From Hormiphora californensis (Eukaryota; Ctenophora; Tentaculata; Cydippida; Pleurobrachiidae): 64,000 nucleotides of DNA. A program made the translations under genes and the position numbers. Below, in pieces: positions 1 through 12,500 of the stretch; position 1 is the first letter of the stretch, and every line of letters starts with the position of its first letter. The notes beneath the pieces were generated by a model. The model saw only the letters and a list, made by a program, of their open reading frames with translations, was not told the origin of the DNA and ran no database searches. The stretch spans positions 4,756,998 through 4,820,997 of the forward strand of contig CM035352.1 in NCBI GenBank assembly GCA_020137815.1, given 5' to 3'.

Positions 1-1070
1 CGGTATTTATTAAGTGAGTGCTTGGTCCATGCACCATCAAAACTATGATATCTCACAATTCACACATTCCCACCCTCACACACACACATGTCTCACCCTC
101 TCTCACACACATGTCTCACCCTCTCACACTCACCTGTCCGTAGGAACCGTGGTAGACTCGTGACAAACATCTATATGATATATTGAAGGCTCAGTGACTG
201 GTATATTGGCTGCAAAATTTCAAACTTTAAGCGAACAAGCTGGTGCGTTTTTCCGTCATTCAAAAAGGTTAATTTGAGTTTCTTCTTGTAAAAAGTAAAT
301 TACGATTGGCTAGGCGATTGCAGGTTCTACACTGGAAATCTGCTAGCTTACATGCAATATAATTGCGGGACCTGGAATTAGCTCTGTCTACGTTTACACA
401 TACTCAATACTCATCAAACAGAACGCCCTACCAGGTTGTCTAGCATACATCTTTGGAGGAGTCAACGGCAAAGCAAAGTTGTAAGTTATAAAGTGACCTG
501 GTTGTGGTTGTTGAAAGTACAGCCGACTCTGGAGATTTTCATCCAACGCGACTTTTTTGTTCTGAATTGAATCACGCGCGCACGGTTTTATCACATTGCG
601 CGCCACGTTCGTATTTTTTGCGCGTTTATTGCGCGGCTCAACTTTCATTTATTTATTTATTAAAAAAATTCAAAATTTTAAAAACTCAAATTTTTGCAGC
701 TCGCGACGTCACTTTTGTCTTTCCACACCCCAACACCGGGGGCAAATGATCGAACCCAATGTGAATGAGACTCATCGCGATTAACTCTTCATACGGTTAC
801 CCCCTTTCTCTCTTCGGCAGCTTCTCTTCGGCTGTTGGAAAGTGATGCCAATCGGTGTTGGGGTTAGTGAATTTGTCTTTCCACCAACCCCAACGGTTGA
901 AAAGCGCTGCCTTATCCCGTGCGGGGGCCAGCAGCGTTTGCCAACCCCAACGGCCAACACCGGGGGAAATGATCAAACCCAATAGGAATGAGAAAAAAAA
1001 CTTTTGTCTTTTCCGACACTTTGTTTGGAATTTTAATTTTTTGAGCTTTTCCGTTTTCAGGTTTCCAATT
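1..1070. other. Non-coding upstream region with a dispersed GC-rich repeat
   Basis: No credible gene is visible here; the short frames have no recognisable domain. Positions 60-130 hold CA-rich repeats with a repeated ATGTCTCACCCTCTC motif. Between about 700 and 990 a block containing CCCCAACACCGGGGG followed by AAATGATC and AACCCAAT occurs twice. A phrase at about 898-945 (GAAAAGCGCTGCCTTATCC, later CAGCGTTTGCCAAC) recurs in diverged form at 19399-19440. Together with the GCGCG-rich pieces at 590-640 and 19200-19315 this points to a dispersed repeat family. Confidence 0.5.
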
Positions 1071-1076
1071 AGAGTA

Positions 1077-1213
1077 CTTTTTTTCAACTGTTCCCCCAAA
1101 AACTGAAATTTAATGAAATTCAGAATTTTTGTGGCAGGCGCTACACGTTAACATGTGATAAACGCGCAAAAAAATTCCGCGTACGACTTTGGGGGGTGAA
1201 CAGTTGAAAAAAA
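1077..1213. repeat. Short imperfect inverted repeat just upstream of HFM1
   Basis: A T-rich arm with TTCAACTGTTCCCCC at about 1083-1097 pairs with GGGGGGTGAACAGTTGAA at about 1191-1208, giving a MITE-like hairpin of roughly 140 bp. The most upstream ATG of the HFM1 frame (1189) lies inside this repeat. That is one reason to prefer the ATG at 1258 as the true start. Target duplication is unclear. Confidence 0.5.
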
Positions 1214-1257
1214 TGGAGTATATTAACATTACAACTGTTTGTTTAGGACCCTGCTGT

Positions 1258-4200
1258 ATGGCCGAAGACATCATCCCATCCTCGTTACCCTGTATCAGGT
1301 CGCAGATTCTAAACTTCATCAGTTCTCAGACATCCAAACCGGCAACTGAGGATGCTATTCCCCTTTTCTCCAGGGATTCACAGCCCCCTCCTCCAGCTCG
1401 TTCGACTGATTTCTCGAGAGCTCCGCAACTTGCACCTTCTCAAGCTACAGCAGCGGTAGCACCAACCAGGGACTTCTCCAATCGTCTCAAAATCAAACCA
1501 ACTTTTGGCAGACCTGCGATCTCAGATCAGCAATCAATGGATCGGTTTGTTCAACGTAATGAAACTACCACCAAACCCAGCATTTCGGAAAACTACGATC
1601 GAATAAATCAGGATCCAAACTTTGATTACCGTCCTGTTTCAGAAGTACCTGTGAAATACCGCCAGATCTTCTCCAAATATCCATATTTCAACAAGGTACA
1701 ATCAAAGGTTCTCGACAGTGTCCTATTTTCAGACGCCCCACTTGTTCTCTCTGCACCGACAGGTTCCGGGAAAACGGTAGTCTTTGAACTTGCTATTGTC
1801 CGTCTACTGCAGCAAACTGAACCCTCAATGATATCTAAGATTAAAATCGTCTACATGGCCCCATTAAAGGCACTGTGCTGTGAAAGACTAAATGATTGGC
1901 GGTCAAAGTTCACACCTTTCAATCTCAATTGTATTGAAGTTACTGGCGACACCGATATAGACGACTACTCGGTGATGAGAAAGTCTAATATCATTTTCAC
2001 AACGCCTGAAAAGTGGGACAGTGTAACAAGAAAGTGGAAGGAACACACGGGAGAGGTACGGCATATCTCACTGTTCCTCATTGATGAAGTACACATGGTG
2101 GGAGATGGTGAGAGGGGCTCCACGATTGAGGCTGTCATCAGCAGAATGAAATGTATTAAAGATTCCACCGGCTCACAGCTCCGGTTTGTTGCTGTTTCTG
2201 CTACAATTCCAAACGCAGAAGATTTCTCTGATTGGTTCAGTACTGCCCAAGAAAAGTCCGTTTGTTACAACCTAAATGAAAGTTACCGTCCTGTTCCATT
2301 GAAAAAGGTTGTTCTCTCCTACCCTGATTGCCAACCAAACACTGCCTACAAATTCGATCTGAACCTCAACTACAAACTTCCATCTGTGATTGAACAGTAC
2401 AGTCCCAGGTCACCCACCATTATATTCTGCTCCACAAGGAAAGGGACCAACCAGGCTGCAACGACCCTTCAACAACAGAAACGCTTTATTTTCAGTGAGA
2501 CCGAGCGAGCGTTTATCCGGGAGACAATCAGTAGTGTCGTAGATTCGAAGCTAAGAGAACTTTTAGGGTGTGGTATTGGCTATCACCATGCAGGATTAAC
2601 GCAGTCTGACCGACAAACAATCGAAAAACTCTTCCTATCAGGTCACCTTCCTGTGATTTGTGCAACTAGTACCTTAGCCATGGGAGTCAATCTACCAGCT
2701 CACCTTGTGATCATCAAGTCCACATTGCAGTATGCAGCGGGGAAATTCCGGGAATACTCCCCTGCAGACGTCCTGCAGATGATTGGTAGAGCGGGTCGGC
2801 CCCAGTTTGATTCCTCTGCCGTGGCGGTTATCATGACCCAGAACAGGACAAAACAACTCTACACAAACTTGATCAGTGGAAGCCAGATAGTGGAGAGCAC
2901 ATTTCACAAGAATCTAACCGATCACCTGAACTCGGAGATTGTGCTGAAGACGCTGACACATGTTACAAGCGCCGCCAAGTGGATGGAATCCCTGTTTCTA
3001 TTTGTCAGGATCAGCAAGAATCCAAATCTCTATGGTCTCCCCGGGAACGTGACTCCCGATCAAATAAAACGCTTTCTTGAGGAGAATGTGCATGGAGGGA
3101 ATTCGGAGTTTGAAAGAGTTTCGGTCTGATAAGTCTTGCCCCGGACGGCTCGATCACTCCTACAGATGCTGGATCTCTAATGGCTCGATACTGTATCGCC
3201 TTCCGAACGATGAAGATGTTTTGTGAGCTGAAGGGAGACGAGGGGATGAAGAATGTTCTGGAGGTGATTTCCGCTGCCCAGGAGTTCTCTGACGTGCAAC
3301 TGCGAGTACAAGAAAAAAGCACGCTAAACCTTCTAAACAAGAACAAAAACGGACCCGTTATACGGTATCCATATAAGGAGAAAATAAAGACCAGCGCCAT
3401 GAAAATCAGTGTCCTGCTCCAGGCAGTGCTGGGCTGTCTCACCATCACCGATTTTTCACTCAATCAAGAATCTTTGAGGATTGTCCAGGTTGCAGCTCGT
3501 CTAGCAAAGTGCCTGTTCGAGCTTCAATCGGCCCATTCCTCGAATTTTCAGTGCTACATATCCTCTCTACTCCTTATGAAATGCTTCAATTGTCGGCTTT
3601 GGGAAAACACCAAGTTCGTGGTTAGGCAATTCAAAAACATTGGCCCAACAATCGGAGGATTTCTGGTAAATGCCGGTATTGTATCTCTGACAAAACTCCT
3701 ATCAACGAACCCCCGAGAGCTAGAGATGATCTGTAACAAAAACCCGCCTTTTGGAAGTCACTTGGTTTCAGAAGCCAGTGTAGTGCCACAATATGAGCTG
3801 TTCGTAAAACAGGTGGGAGATATTGAGACGGCCAGAGCCAGTTTGCAAGTGTTTGTCCAGGCCAAGATTCCAGCTGACCGGGCAAGTGAGATTCACCCGG
3901 CATCTACATCATCCCTTATCATAGGAACACCTGAGAATACACTGGTTTACAAACGAAAACTCAAAGATCGATTGCTTGCGGAGGATCAGACATTCCAATG
4001 TGAGCTGAACATTTACAGAGTTGTCCAGGAACAGGCCGTGATATTTTGGTTGGTTAGTCACTCTAGGGTTGGTTGCGATATAAAAAGCACATTTTGTCCC
4101 AAGTTCCTCCCAGATATCTCGTTTCCGGATAAGATCACCAAACCTTCAGTCGCTCCTGTTGCACCAGCCGTGCCGTACAAGCGGAACCCGTATGTTGTAA

Positions 4201-6179
4201 GAAATCATACAGAAAACATGGACAACAAACTGAAAGACAGTTCACGGATCTTGTCCGCCAAGCCCCGGAGCATGAATGAAACCCTCCAGCAGATAATACA
4301 ACCCACCCCTGCCGGAGACGAGGAGAGTGACTTTGAGGATGTCAGTAGCTGGAAGATTCAGGAGATTATCGAACCGACTAAGAGGTCAGGACAGGCTCCC
4401 AAGATGGGGATAATGTCCCAGACAATCAACCGACCTACGAACGAGCAGCTAGAACCTGGAAATCTTTGTCATGGTAACAGGAGTGTTTCGTCTTTTAGCG
4501 TCCAAGGTGCTACTTCTCATCAACATGATGCCCAAGATAAACCGCCTTATGATGCCTCTGTTGTTCATCACATGCCTCGTGTCTCCCAGCCTTACGAATC
4601 TCATCATGGCAACGGTGGACAACAGAACGGTAGAAACAATGGGATCAACAATGTTGGAAGTTTCAACACTGCTCCTTATCAAAACAGTGCGAACCCTTAT
4701 CAGTCGTACCAAACCAATTCAGTCCCTCCAGAACCGTATCAGAACAGTTCAAATCCTCCTCAGCGGTATCAGAACAGTACAAAACCGTACCAAAATAACT
4801 TGAGCACCATTCAAAATAATTCAAATGCTGCTCAAAGCAGGGAGCTAGGGGAACACACATCAAACTTTAAGCAGCAAACCAGTAATTCCATACAAAACCC
4901 TGAGTTTGATCCTATCCACTGCCAACCAAACAGAAGACCGCAGCAGGTAGTTAAACCGATCCTAAAAACTCGAGGGGCGGTGGAGTCAGTGTATCCAGTG
5001 GATGGGAGAAACGATGCAGAATGCAGTTTACACGACGAGAGTACCGATGAGAAGGAGCTGGAGAAGATGCTGAAGGAGATGGAGGATTCGGGATATTTTG
5101 ATGAAATTGAGAGTGGTGGAATGGGATCTGGAAGTGAAGGAATGGACTCCCCCAGTGGGCTGTCCGATAACTTTGATATGGGTGTTGCGGATCTTCTATC
5201 TTCGCAATCGTCAGTATCATCGGGAGAGTTTTCTCCCCTGCCACTCCAACAGCGGCTTGCAGATAAACAGTTACAGTTCCGATCACCTTACCAACAGCAA
5301 CCACCCTACCAGAAACAACAGCAACCAGTCTATCAGAAACATCAGCAACCACCCTACCAGAAACATCAGCAACCACCCTACCAGAAACAGCAGCAACCAT
5401 CCTACCAGAAACAGCAGGAACCATTCTACCAGAAACATCAGCAACCACCCTACCAGAAACAGCAGCAACCACCCTACCAGAAACAGCAGGAACCATCGAT
5501 CAAAAGCAAACACGATGTGACTCAGCCACAAAACCAAGTCATGGGTCCAGCATCATGTGGAATGCCAGGAATCTCATTCAACTACTGCCCGGAACCGCCA
5601 CAGGATGTGATGATCACAACAACTGGGAATAATAATGGATATCAATGTGGGAATATTGCCGACAATCGGTGGCACAATAATCAGGAATCAACCCATTCTT
5701 ACTCCCATCAACAGCCATATCACCAAAATAACTCCCACTCCAACCCTGCCTGCTCTACTGCAGTTCCACCCGCCGCTGACCCTATTTCCCGGGTGATACG
5801 CCTCGACAAGGACGGTAATCAGTACCGGGAGTGTGGACACAAGTGTGCCGATAAGACCTCGTGTTCTCATTTTTGTTGTCGGTTTGGGGTGAAGGTGAAG
5901 GAGCCTAAGAAAAGGGCAGCAAAGAGTGTTAGTTGGGCAGAATCGCCCGATAAGGGAGACCAATCCGGACCACCCCCGTACGACAGTGCTTTCAACAAAC
6001 GAACTAAGTTTTTCAAGTCTAACAAGGAAAATGTCCCCCAAAACCAGTCAGTGTTAGATCGATACTGTGCCAAGCCTACTTCGCTGAGGGAAAAATTCCT
6101 TCAGTCGATCCGGAAAAGTCCGCCTAATCAAGATCGGGACTTTGAGGCAACTCAGGCACCGGCATTCCATGGGGTATAG
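1258..6179 (+). CDS. HFM1: HFM1/MER3 meiotic DNA helicase (one frameshift)
   Basis: Ski2-like superfamily 2 helicase of the HFM1/MER3 family, which promotes meiotic crossovers by unwinding recombination intermediates. Visible motifs counted from ATG 1258: Walker A APTGSGKT ending near residue 173, DEVH from residue 276, SATIPNAED, GIGYHHAGL, STLAMGVNLPAH and QMIGRAGRPQFD from residue 507. A winged-helix and Sec63 region follows (TPTDAGSLMARY, EFSDVQLR). Near the C terminus is the family Cys/His cluster CGHKCADKTSCSHFCC. ATG 1258 (MAEDIIPSS) is preferred; TTTGTTTAG just before it could be a splice acceptor. The frame breaks near 3123: the first frame stops at 3127-3129, and the next continues with GLISLAPDGSITPTDAG without a homology gap, so one base seems missing in the GG at 3123-3124. 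Corrected length is about 1640 aa, longer than the human protein because of a low-complexity Q/P/N region. No intron is visible over 4.9 kb. Confidence 0.9.
5281..5502 (+). repeat. Coding tandem repeat YQK(Q/H)QQ(P/E)P in HFM1
   Basis: A 24-bp unit encodes an octapeptide of the type YQKQQQPP, repeated about nine times with small substitutions (H for Q, E for P, S or F for P). It lies in the disordered region between the helicase core and the C-terminal Cys/His cluster. A looser version (PYQNS, RYQNS) occurs upstream at about 4672-4800. Units stay in frame, so copy number can vary without breaking the protein. Confidence 0.85.
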
Positions 6180-6520
6180 GAACAGAGGATGCCATGCAGG
6201 TTTCAGATATTTCCTCCATTTACGGTGGACAATAATAATCGAGTTTTTAAGTTGAGTTATTTGTTTTGTAAACTATATCATTCCGTTAATTTTCGTAAAG
6301 TTGTTAATGTAAATTTGATTTTGTAAGTTGTACACAATTTACCGCGTCATTTCTTGTTTCTCACCCAGTCGCAACCAATTATCTCCCTTGCCATGACTCC
6401 CTCTATTTCCCTAGTACCTGTTGGCCGTTATCCACCTGCTTCCCCCAACCCATTCCCATCTCAGTACCTGTTTCCATCCCTCTATTCACATTTCACCATC
6501 CCATTTCCCTCTCTTTCTAG
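6180..6520. other. Spacer between HFM1 and CEP57
   Basis: This 340-bp stretch separates two genes on the same strand and holds the HFM1 3' untranslated region. It is AT-rich to about 6340, then pyrimidine-rich. The CTCTTTCTAG ending at 6520 reads as a 3' splice site five bases before the CEP57 ATG, so CEP57 probably has an upstream untranslated exon. No AATAAA was seen for HFM1. Confidence 0.45.
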
Positions 6521-6525
6521 CAACG

Positions 6526-9500
6526 ATGGATTTTGAAACGGATAGTGTGATAACAGATCTCAGCGTTCTGGATACTCCTATGCCCTACAGGAGACTCCCT
6601 GAAGAGAAGTCCGGCAGTACCACCGACCTAACTTACTCTAGCAGTGATGGTAAGTCGTCCACAGACCTTACTTACTATAGCAGCGATGGTAAGTCATACC
6701 ACCGACCTAACTTACTCTAGCAGCGATGGTAAGTCATACCACCGACCTGTTACGCGACCCTGAAATCTGAATCCTCACTCAGTTTGGTTCGTGTAGCTGG
6801 TTTGCTTACTATTTTATAATGTTTATTTTGGCACAATGCCATTACCAGCGGCAGTTTGAATAAATGAATGGAATGAAATGATGCTGTCCGGTTCGGCAGT
6901 CTTTTGTGAGACAAGTTCAGTACGCCAGACGAGCATCAGATAACCCTTGTTGTCAACACTGCGTTTCCTTCTCTCCTATTCTAAAAGCAACTCTCGTGAG
7001 TGGCGGCTCCACTTATCTAGTGCTTCTTGTAGGGCTGAAAAATGCTCAGCCTACAAAACCATTTCACACAACCATTCAATAGAGAAAGAGAGAAGGTTAG
7101 AATCACTTGGTGACTCGGAGGTTGCTTGACATATGTATATTATTCGGTTATTCATATTTAGTATTCAGAGGTATTTCATTGTTGAACTACATGTGATCTC
7201 ATGTAGCGTGAGAGTATAGAGGTACGTGGCACGAGGACGTGTCTGATCTTCGTAGTAATAGTTTAGTGACAAAGAGGTTATTAGATCAGGGGAGGATGAA
7301 CTCTTTCATCCATGAGATACTACTGTAGTCTAGACAGAGAACAATAGGTGAATAGAACAGGGAGCAGAGGCTGAGTTAATTCTCGTTAATTTACAGTGAC
7401 AGGTGGGGCCAGTCTCGGTTAGTTGGGGAGGAGGAATAAAGTCCAGTACGAGTCAGTTCTGGACCGACCAGAATTACTTGCGTTTGATAGTTGAGCTCTG
7501 GGAAAGCTCTTCTTAGTTACTTTAGTTAGACGGAGGATAACGGCGGGGACGGAGGTTTATGGCGGTTGGTATAGAGGTATTGTATAGGTGGACGGCAGGT
7601 CAAGGTAAGAAGGTTTGCTTACGCATAGCTGACTCGATTGGAGTCAGCTTGTCTCGCTATGGGTCGAGTTGTGATGGACACAACTCCCCTACTATGCTCT
7701 CAGATATGATAGGCCGTCTTGGTATAGACGGAGCCAGCTTTGTTCTGCTTGTCATACTTGCTGGAGGTTGATGAGTCCCAAAGTGATTTAGGAAGAGACG
7801 AGCCAATGAGATGAGAGACAAGTTATATTTCAGGGTATTTTATATTGATTTATTTATGAGCGGACGATGTTCTTTTACAGTGATTATTTGGGGCTGGATT
7901 TATCCCGCACTTTGTACCCTGAACTGTTTGTTTCAGTTTGCTATTATGGGAACGGATATAAACTGGTCATTTCATTATAGCACTCAAACCCCACCCGCTA
8001 GGTAGGTTGGCTTAGGAGCATTATTGGCATGGGGGTATGTCAGCTCCGTAAGTGTGTGAGGTGCTTGTTGGAGCACTGGTAGTGTGTTCACATAGAAGGG
8101 TTTTTTACAGTCCGGCCCTGAGCTTCACGCACCTACATTTTGGTCCGACGAACCAGATAATTAATTGGCCAATTAAATTTTTATTTTTATTACCAGATTA
8201 ATTAGGAGCTAATTAGGGTGGGAAGTTGTACATGGCAACTTACCTTTTGAGTATGATAGTTAGGGGATGGACTATCTAAATTTTGTGCTGTAACTAGAAG
8301 CCATATAATGTAGTACATCAGCTGGTAGCAGATGTATTGGAACGAGTGTGAACTGTGAAACTCGTGTGACATTCAATTAGGGCCAGCAATCATGATAAAA
8401 TTACAGGCTATCACAGAGCCTAAATAGAGTCGGAGATTGAGGGAGGAGTGAGTAGACTGTCATATGTACGCGTTTCGTTTCCCGACCTTTGTAGGTTTGC
8501 CTGTATTTTGTTGAGCAATCACTAGCTTGTTTGAGGGTCAATATTCTCCCTAAATTGCGGCGGTAACAGGGATTGAACAGTTGTAAATAATCATGCTCCG
8601 AGCTTGTATTTAGTTTGCTGATATGATTGATATTTGGAGGTATTTATTCAAGGTGGTCATTTGTGAGGACGGGTACGGATCTCAGGTTGGCAAATGGCAG
8701 ATATAATTTAGGGGAAATATTATTATTAATAATAGGGTGGTAAATCATATAAATCACTATAATACTATTATTTGAGGTACAAGGAAAGGCGGCTAGAGGT
8801 TAATATGTTTTGTATTTATACAACCACCAGCCTGTTGTATAATTTAGGGCGTACTCAGAATACAGTAGATTAAGGTATGTAGCTTGTTTTAGCAATTGGA
8901 AAATATGCATAACCAAATTCAAATTTTTTGGTTATGTGCATGATAGGTTGGGTTAGTGGATTATATGGTGCGGAACGAGGGGGCACTTTCCGAACGAGAT
9001 ACAGGGGGAGTTTCATGTTTCAATAAACGAGGGGGAACACTGCATGAATCTTATAAATCATGTTAGGTTTAGAAGTGGTTACAGTAACCATTAGCTCCCA
9101 CCACACATTTGTTTTCTGTTTGCATCTGTCGAGGTTGAGTTACGTGCACCTAACCCTTCGCGTGAGGTAACAGGATATTTGGTTGAATCCTGAGAGACTA
9201 GGGTAAAGTCTAGAGTTGACATGCTCTATCCACTGGCATGGGAGTAGGATGTAAAAATTTGGACTGCTCAACAGCCGGGCTATTTACTGGCTAGTTAGAT
9301 AATGTTATATAAGGAATTTCACAGCGGGTAGGGGAGAACTTGCTTGGATCCTGTAAGGGGGAGAAACAGGTCAAATATTTTGGCTTAAAATTTGGCTGTT
9401 CTTGAGTTAGGACAAAGAGTCCACATGAACTGTGGAACCCTCTGTTGTATGTAGGTTTAGCTCTCTATGAATTATGCTATTAAGTTGAGCAGGGAATAAG

Positions 9501-12500
9501 CTAAATATAGATGGAGTAATGACACATAGTGAGAAAGAGCTCCCGAGAAGGTAGAGCCAGAGTGAGACAGAGCTCCCGAGAAGGTAGAGCCAGAGTGAGA
9601 CAGAGCTCCCGAGGGGATAACATGGATTTCTCACCTCCGACAGACAGTTAGCAACATTAGATTTGTGTGTGTGGTTAGTATAGCGCTGGTAGTGGTACAT
9701 GGGGTCAGGGTCTGGATATCCTGGAATCATTATTAGAATTGATTTCAGCACTGCGACGGGGGATGAGTCCTACATAATCCATTGCACATAATCCATTGTA
9801 TTGAAAGATAAGGTATGAAGGTGGTTAGTAGGTGATCAGGTGATTGGAGCGGAGCGGTATCGCTTACATCCCAGGGCGGGGAAAGGGGGTATTGGCCAAT
9901 CTTGGTCAAAGTAAGCCTGGAAAATATAATGTTCCACGTGGTATGAAGGGAACACATTAGAATTTACATTGTACACTTAAATTCTATAGTTATTTTAATA
10001 TCTATTTTAGATGGACCGCTATTATTTTGATTAGTTAAAGGCGTCCTAATTGCAGACATTTGTTGGTAGTTTTGGCGGACCGGTGGCACTGAAAACTAGA
10101 TTATAGATTTAGATAACTATAAGAACGGAGTGCGAGGGGTTGCCTAACGTCTAAACTACACTAATTATTTATTATATATGCTATTGGAGCTCTGGAATAA
10201 TCTGGACCCAACTAATGTGCCTTACAACCACATTAGGTAAGTTGTCTTACAAACAACTTGGTGGGTCTCAGGGTAAACCGGGATTTGAATGCATAAAATA
10301 AGTTAAACTTACTAACTGGGGTTAACAGTTAGAATTAGTCAGTGATAGCAGATAAGATACACTATGAGGTTTACAATTTAGCCAATTCAAAGCTCGATTT
10401 GGGATATCAGGATGGGTGCGGTGGAAATATTCGGGTACTGCTGCACTGACTAGGTTACATAAAATGGAATTATATGTGGTTAATTAGCATATTAGAGTGT
10501 GTTTATTACGTAGGTAACTGGGGAGGTGGTTAAAATAGTTCTTTGATATAAAGCTGATTCATTGAGAACCAGAATGAGTTTATACATCATTGAGGAAAAG
10601 GTATAATCAGTAATCAGAGGGGTCCAGGAGACGGAGGGGGTAAGGCGGGCTAGGCTTAATTGTGCAATTAGCTTCCCATCAAGGCTTGTAAGCCAGGTGG
10701 TTGATTTATTCTAAAAATTGCAATCATGTTATTCAATTAACATGTTCTTTAGGGCTTCGAATTGAGCCGATTTTTAAATTTTCCTAACTTGGCCCTAGGT
10801 ACGGATTGGTCGGAGGGGTATGGAACGGTCTAGCACGTTACAACAGGGAACGGGGGTATTTGAAACTATGTATACCAGCTAGAGAAGGGGGGTAGCTGCT
10901 GTGCATGTAATCGGCGTGTACTGAGTAGTAAAGTCAGTACAACCATCAGCATAGGTCACGTGCGACCAAATTGTGGAGGAGGGGTGTCATTTGGCGCATT
11001 GCATGTGATATCGAGACCTTAATTAGGTCATCAATTATAGATTAGCCATGGACAATACCGACCCATGTCCAATCGGTATGGTGGGGCAGTGATGTGGCAG
11101 TGGGAAAAAATGCCTGGGTGCTCTCATAATTGTAGAATTTAGTCATCTCAGAATCATTCCATGATGCAGTGGGAGATCCGTAATACCTATACATATGATT
11201 AATTACGTTGAACTATAGATAAAGTTCATACTTTCGGCAATTTATCGTGTCCATGCGTTTCAAGTGTCAAAAAGTGACACTCACTTAAATTTCCGAGGAT
11301 TCAAGAAACACCTCGAGGACTGAAATTATTCTCAACAAATTTTATTCAGTAAAACTAGAGCGCTCCGGAGGAATTGATTTTAGGGTTTTTAGTCAGATGG
11401 TCGTGAATCGGGCTAAAAACATCACGAACCTAAAGTCAAATAATTTCTCTGTCTAGATTACGTTGATATATTGTTTCAAAGGCCCGAAACAATCCGCCGG
11501 TATAAGAATGACGGCTTGCACTAGGGCAGGCGGGTAGAGGTACCTTGGGGCCAGGGGGAGGAGGCACAATATAGGACCTCCCCGTCTAAATCTGTGGACG
11601 GACTGCGGACAGATGCAGTAGAACGGGGACGGACGGACGGTTTGGCTTGGTTGAGGTCGATCGGGGGGCGGGACACGGGGACGGTTATGATCGATCTCGG
11701 AAATGCATTGATTGTTTACATAGGTGCAGTGTAAACACTTCCCGGGGGTGACGGGGATTGGGGCGGGAAGACACGATATTATCATGGTAATGCCGAAAAT
11801 AGATTGTACAAAGTCAGATAGGAGAGGGGCCTGGTCCGGATACGGGTGACTATAAGTTAATTAGAGAAAGGTAATTGTAATGGGGATGGTTGGGCGGGGT
11901 AGATAACTGCACGGTATTGCGAGCTCAATTAAACTATATTTTACATAGAAGCTCTCAGGTTAAAGGTAGGCTAATCAATCATTGTTGTGGAGGTAGTAAA
12001 TGTAGCTTCTGCGCTTTTGTCCCTGTTAGAAAAACAAACAGGTAGACAAGCGCAATTAGGGTAAAATGTTAAAATGGCTGGGGAATTGGGTCATACCCAT
12101 GGTGGGGAGATTTAGGTGTTATACACGGTGAATGGGAACACCTGAACGGCGGATCTAAATGGAAAACCCATTTTTAATCAAGGGAGTTATAATTTTAGTT
12201 TTGTTTCATTTTGGGAGGGGTGGGAGGCAAGCGAGGGCTTGAAACGACCCAATATTTCAGGATCTGACAAACATTTTTCGTTATTAACAAATTAGATTCT
12301 TTGAACCTGAGCCTCTCAGTAAGACACATGTGAGGTACAGGGACAGATAAACCAGACTAGTAGGTCAGGTGGGTACTAGTTGTGTATCAAGGTACTAGTT
12401 GTGTAGCAAGGCAGGTCAGATTAGTTGGTGTAATTAGCTAATAGTTCAGGTTTAGCAATAGCAAGTTGAGCAAACTCTGCTAATCTAGGAGGATTAGTGG

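Noticed and set aside
1189-1257. Upstream ATG of the HFM1 frame
   Set aside because: Lies in a short inverted repeat; the sequence is unlike HFM1 N termini and a splice acceptor-like TTTGTTTAG follows it.
3088-3164. Tiny intron in HFM1 to explain the frame change
   Set aside because: The GT-AG pair tested (3088-3133, 46 bp) does not restore the required phase, and protein similarity is continuous across the site.
4951-5496. Valine/Ser/Gly repeat frame antisense to HFM1
   Set aside because: Shadow of the YQKQQQPP coding repeat.
7559-8005. Two small frames in the 5' LTR, repeated exactly in the 3' LTR (14434-14880)
   Set aside because: They recur only because the LTRs are identical; short, with no domain and no reason to be translated.
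9407-11785. Minus-strand frames inside the LTR element
   Set aside because: 70-114 codons without recognisable domains, on the strand opposite to the element; expected by chance in 5.8 kb.
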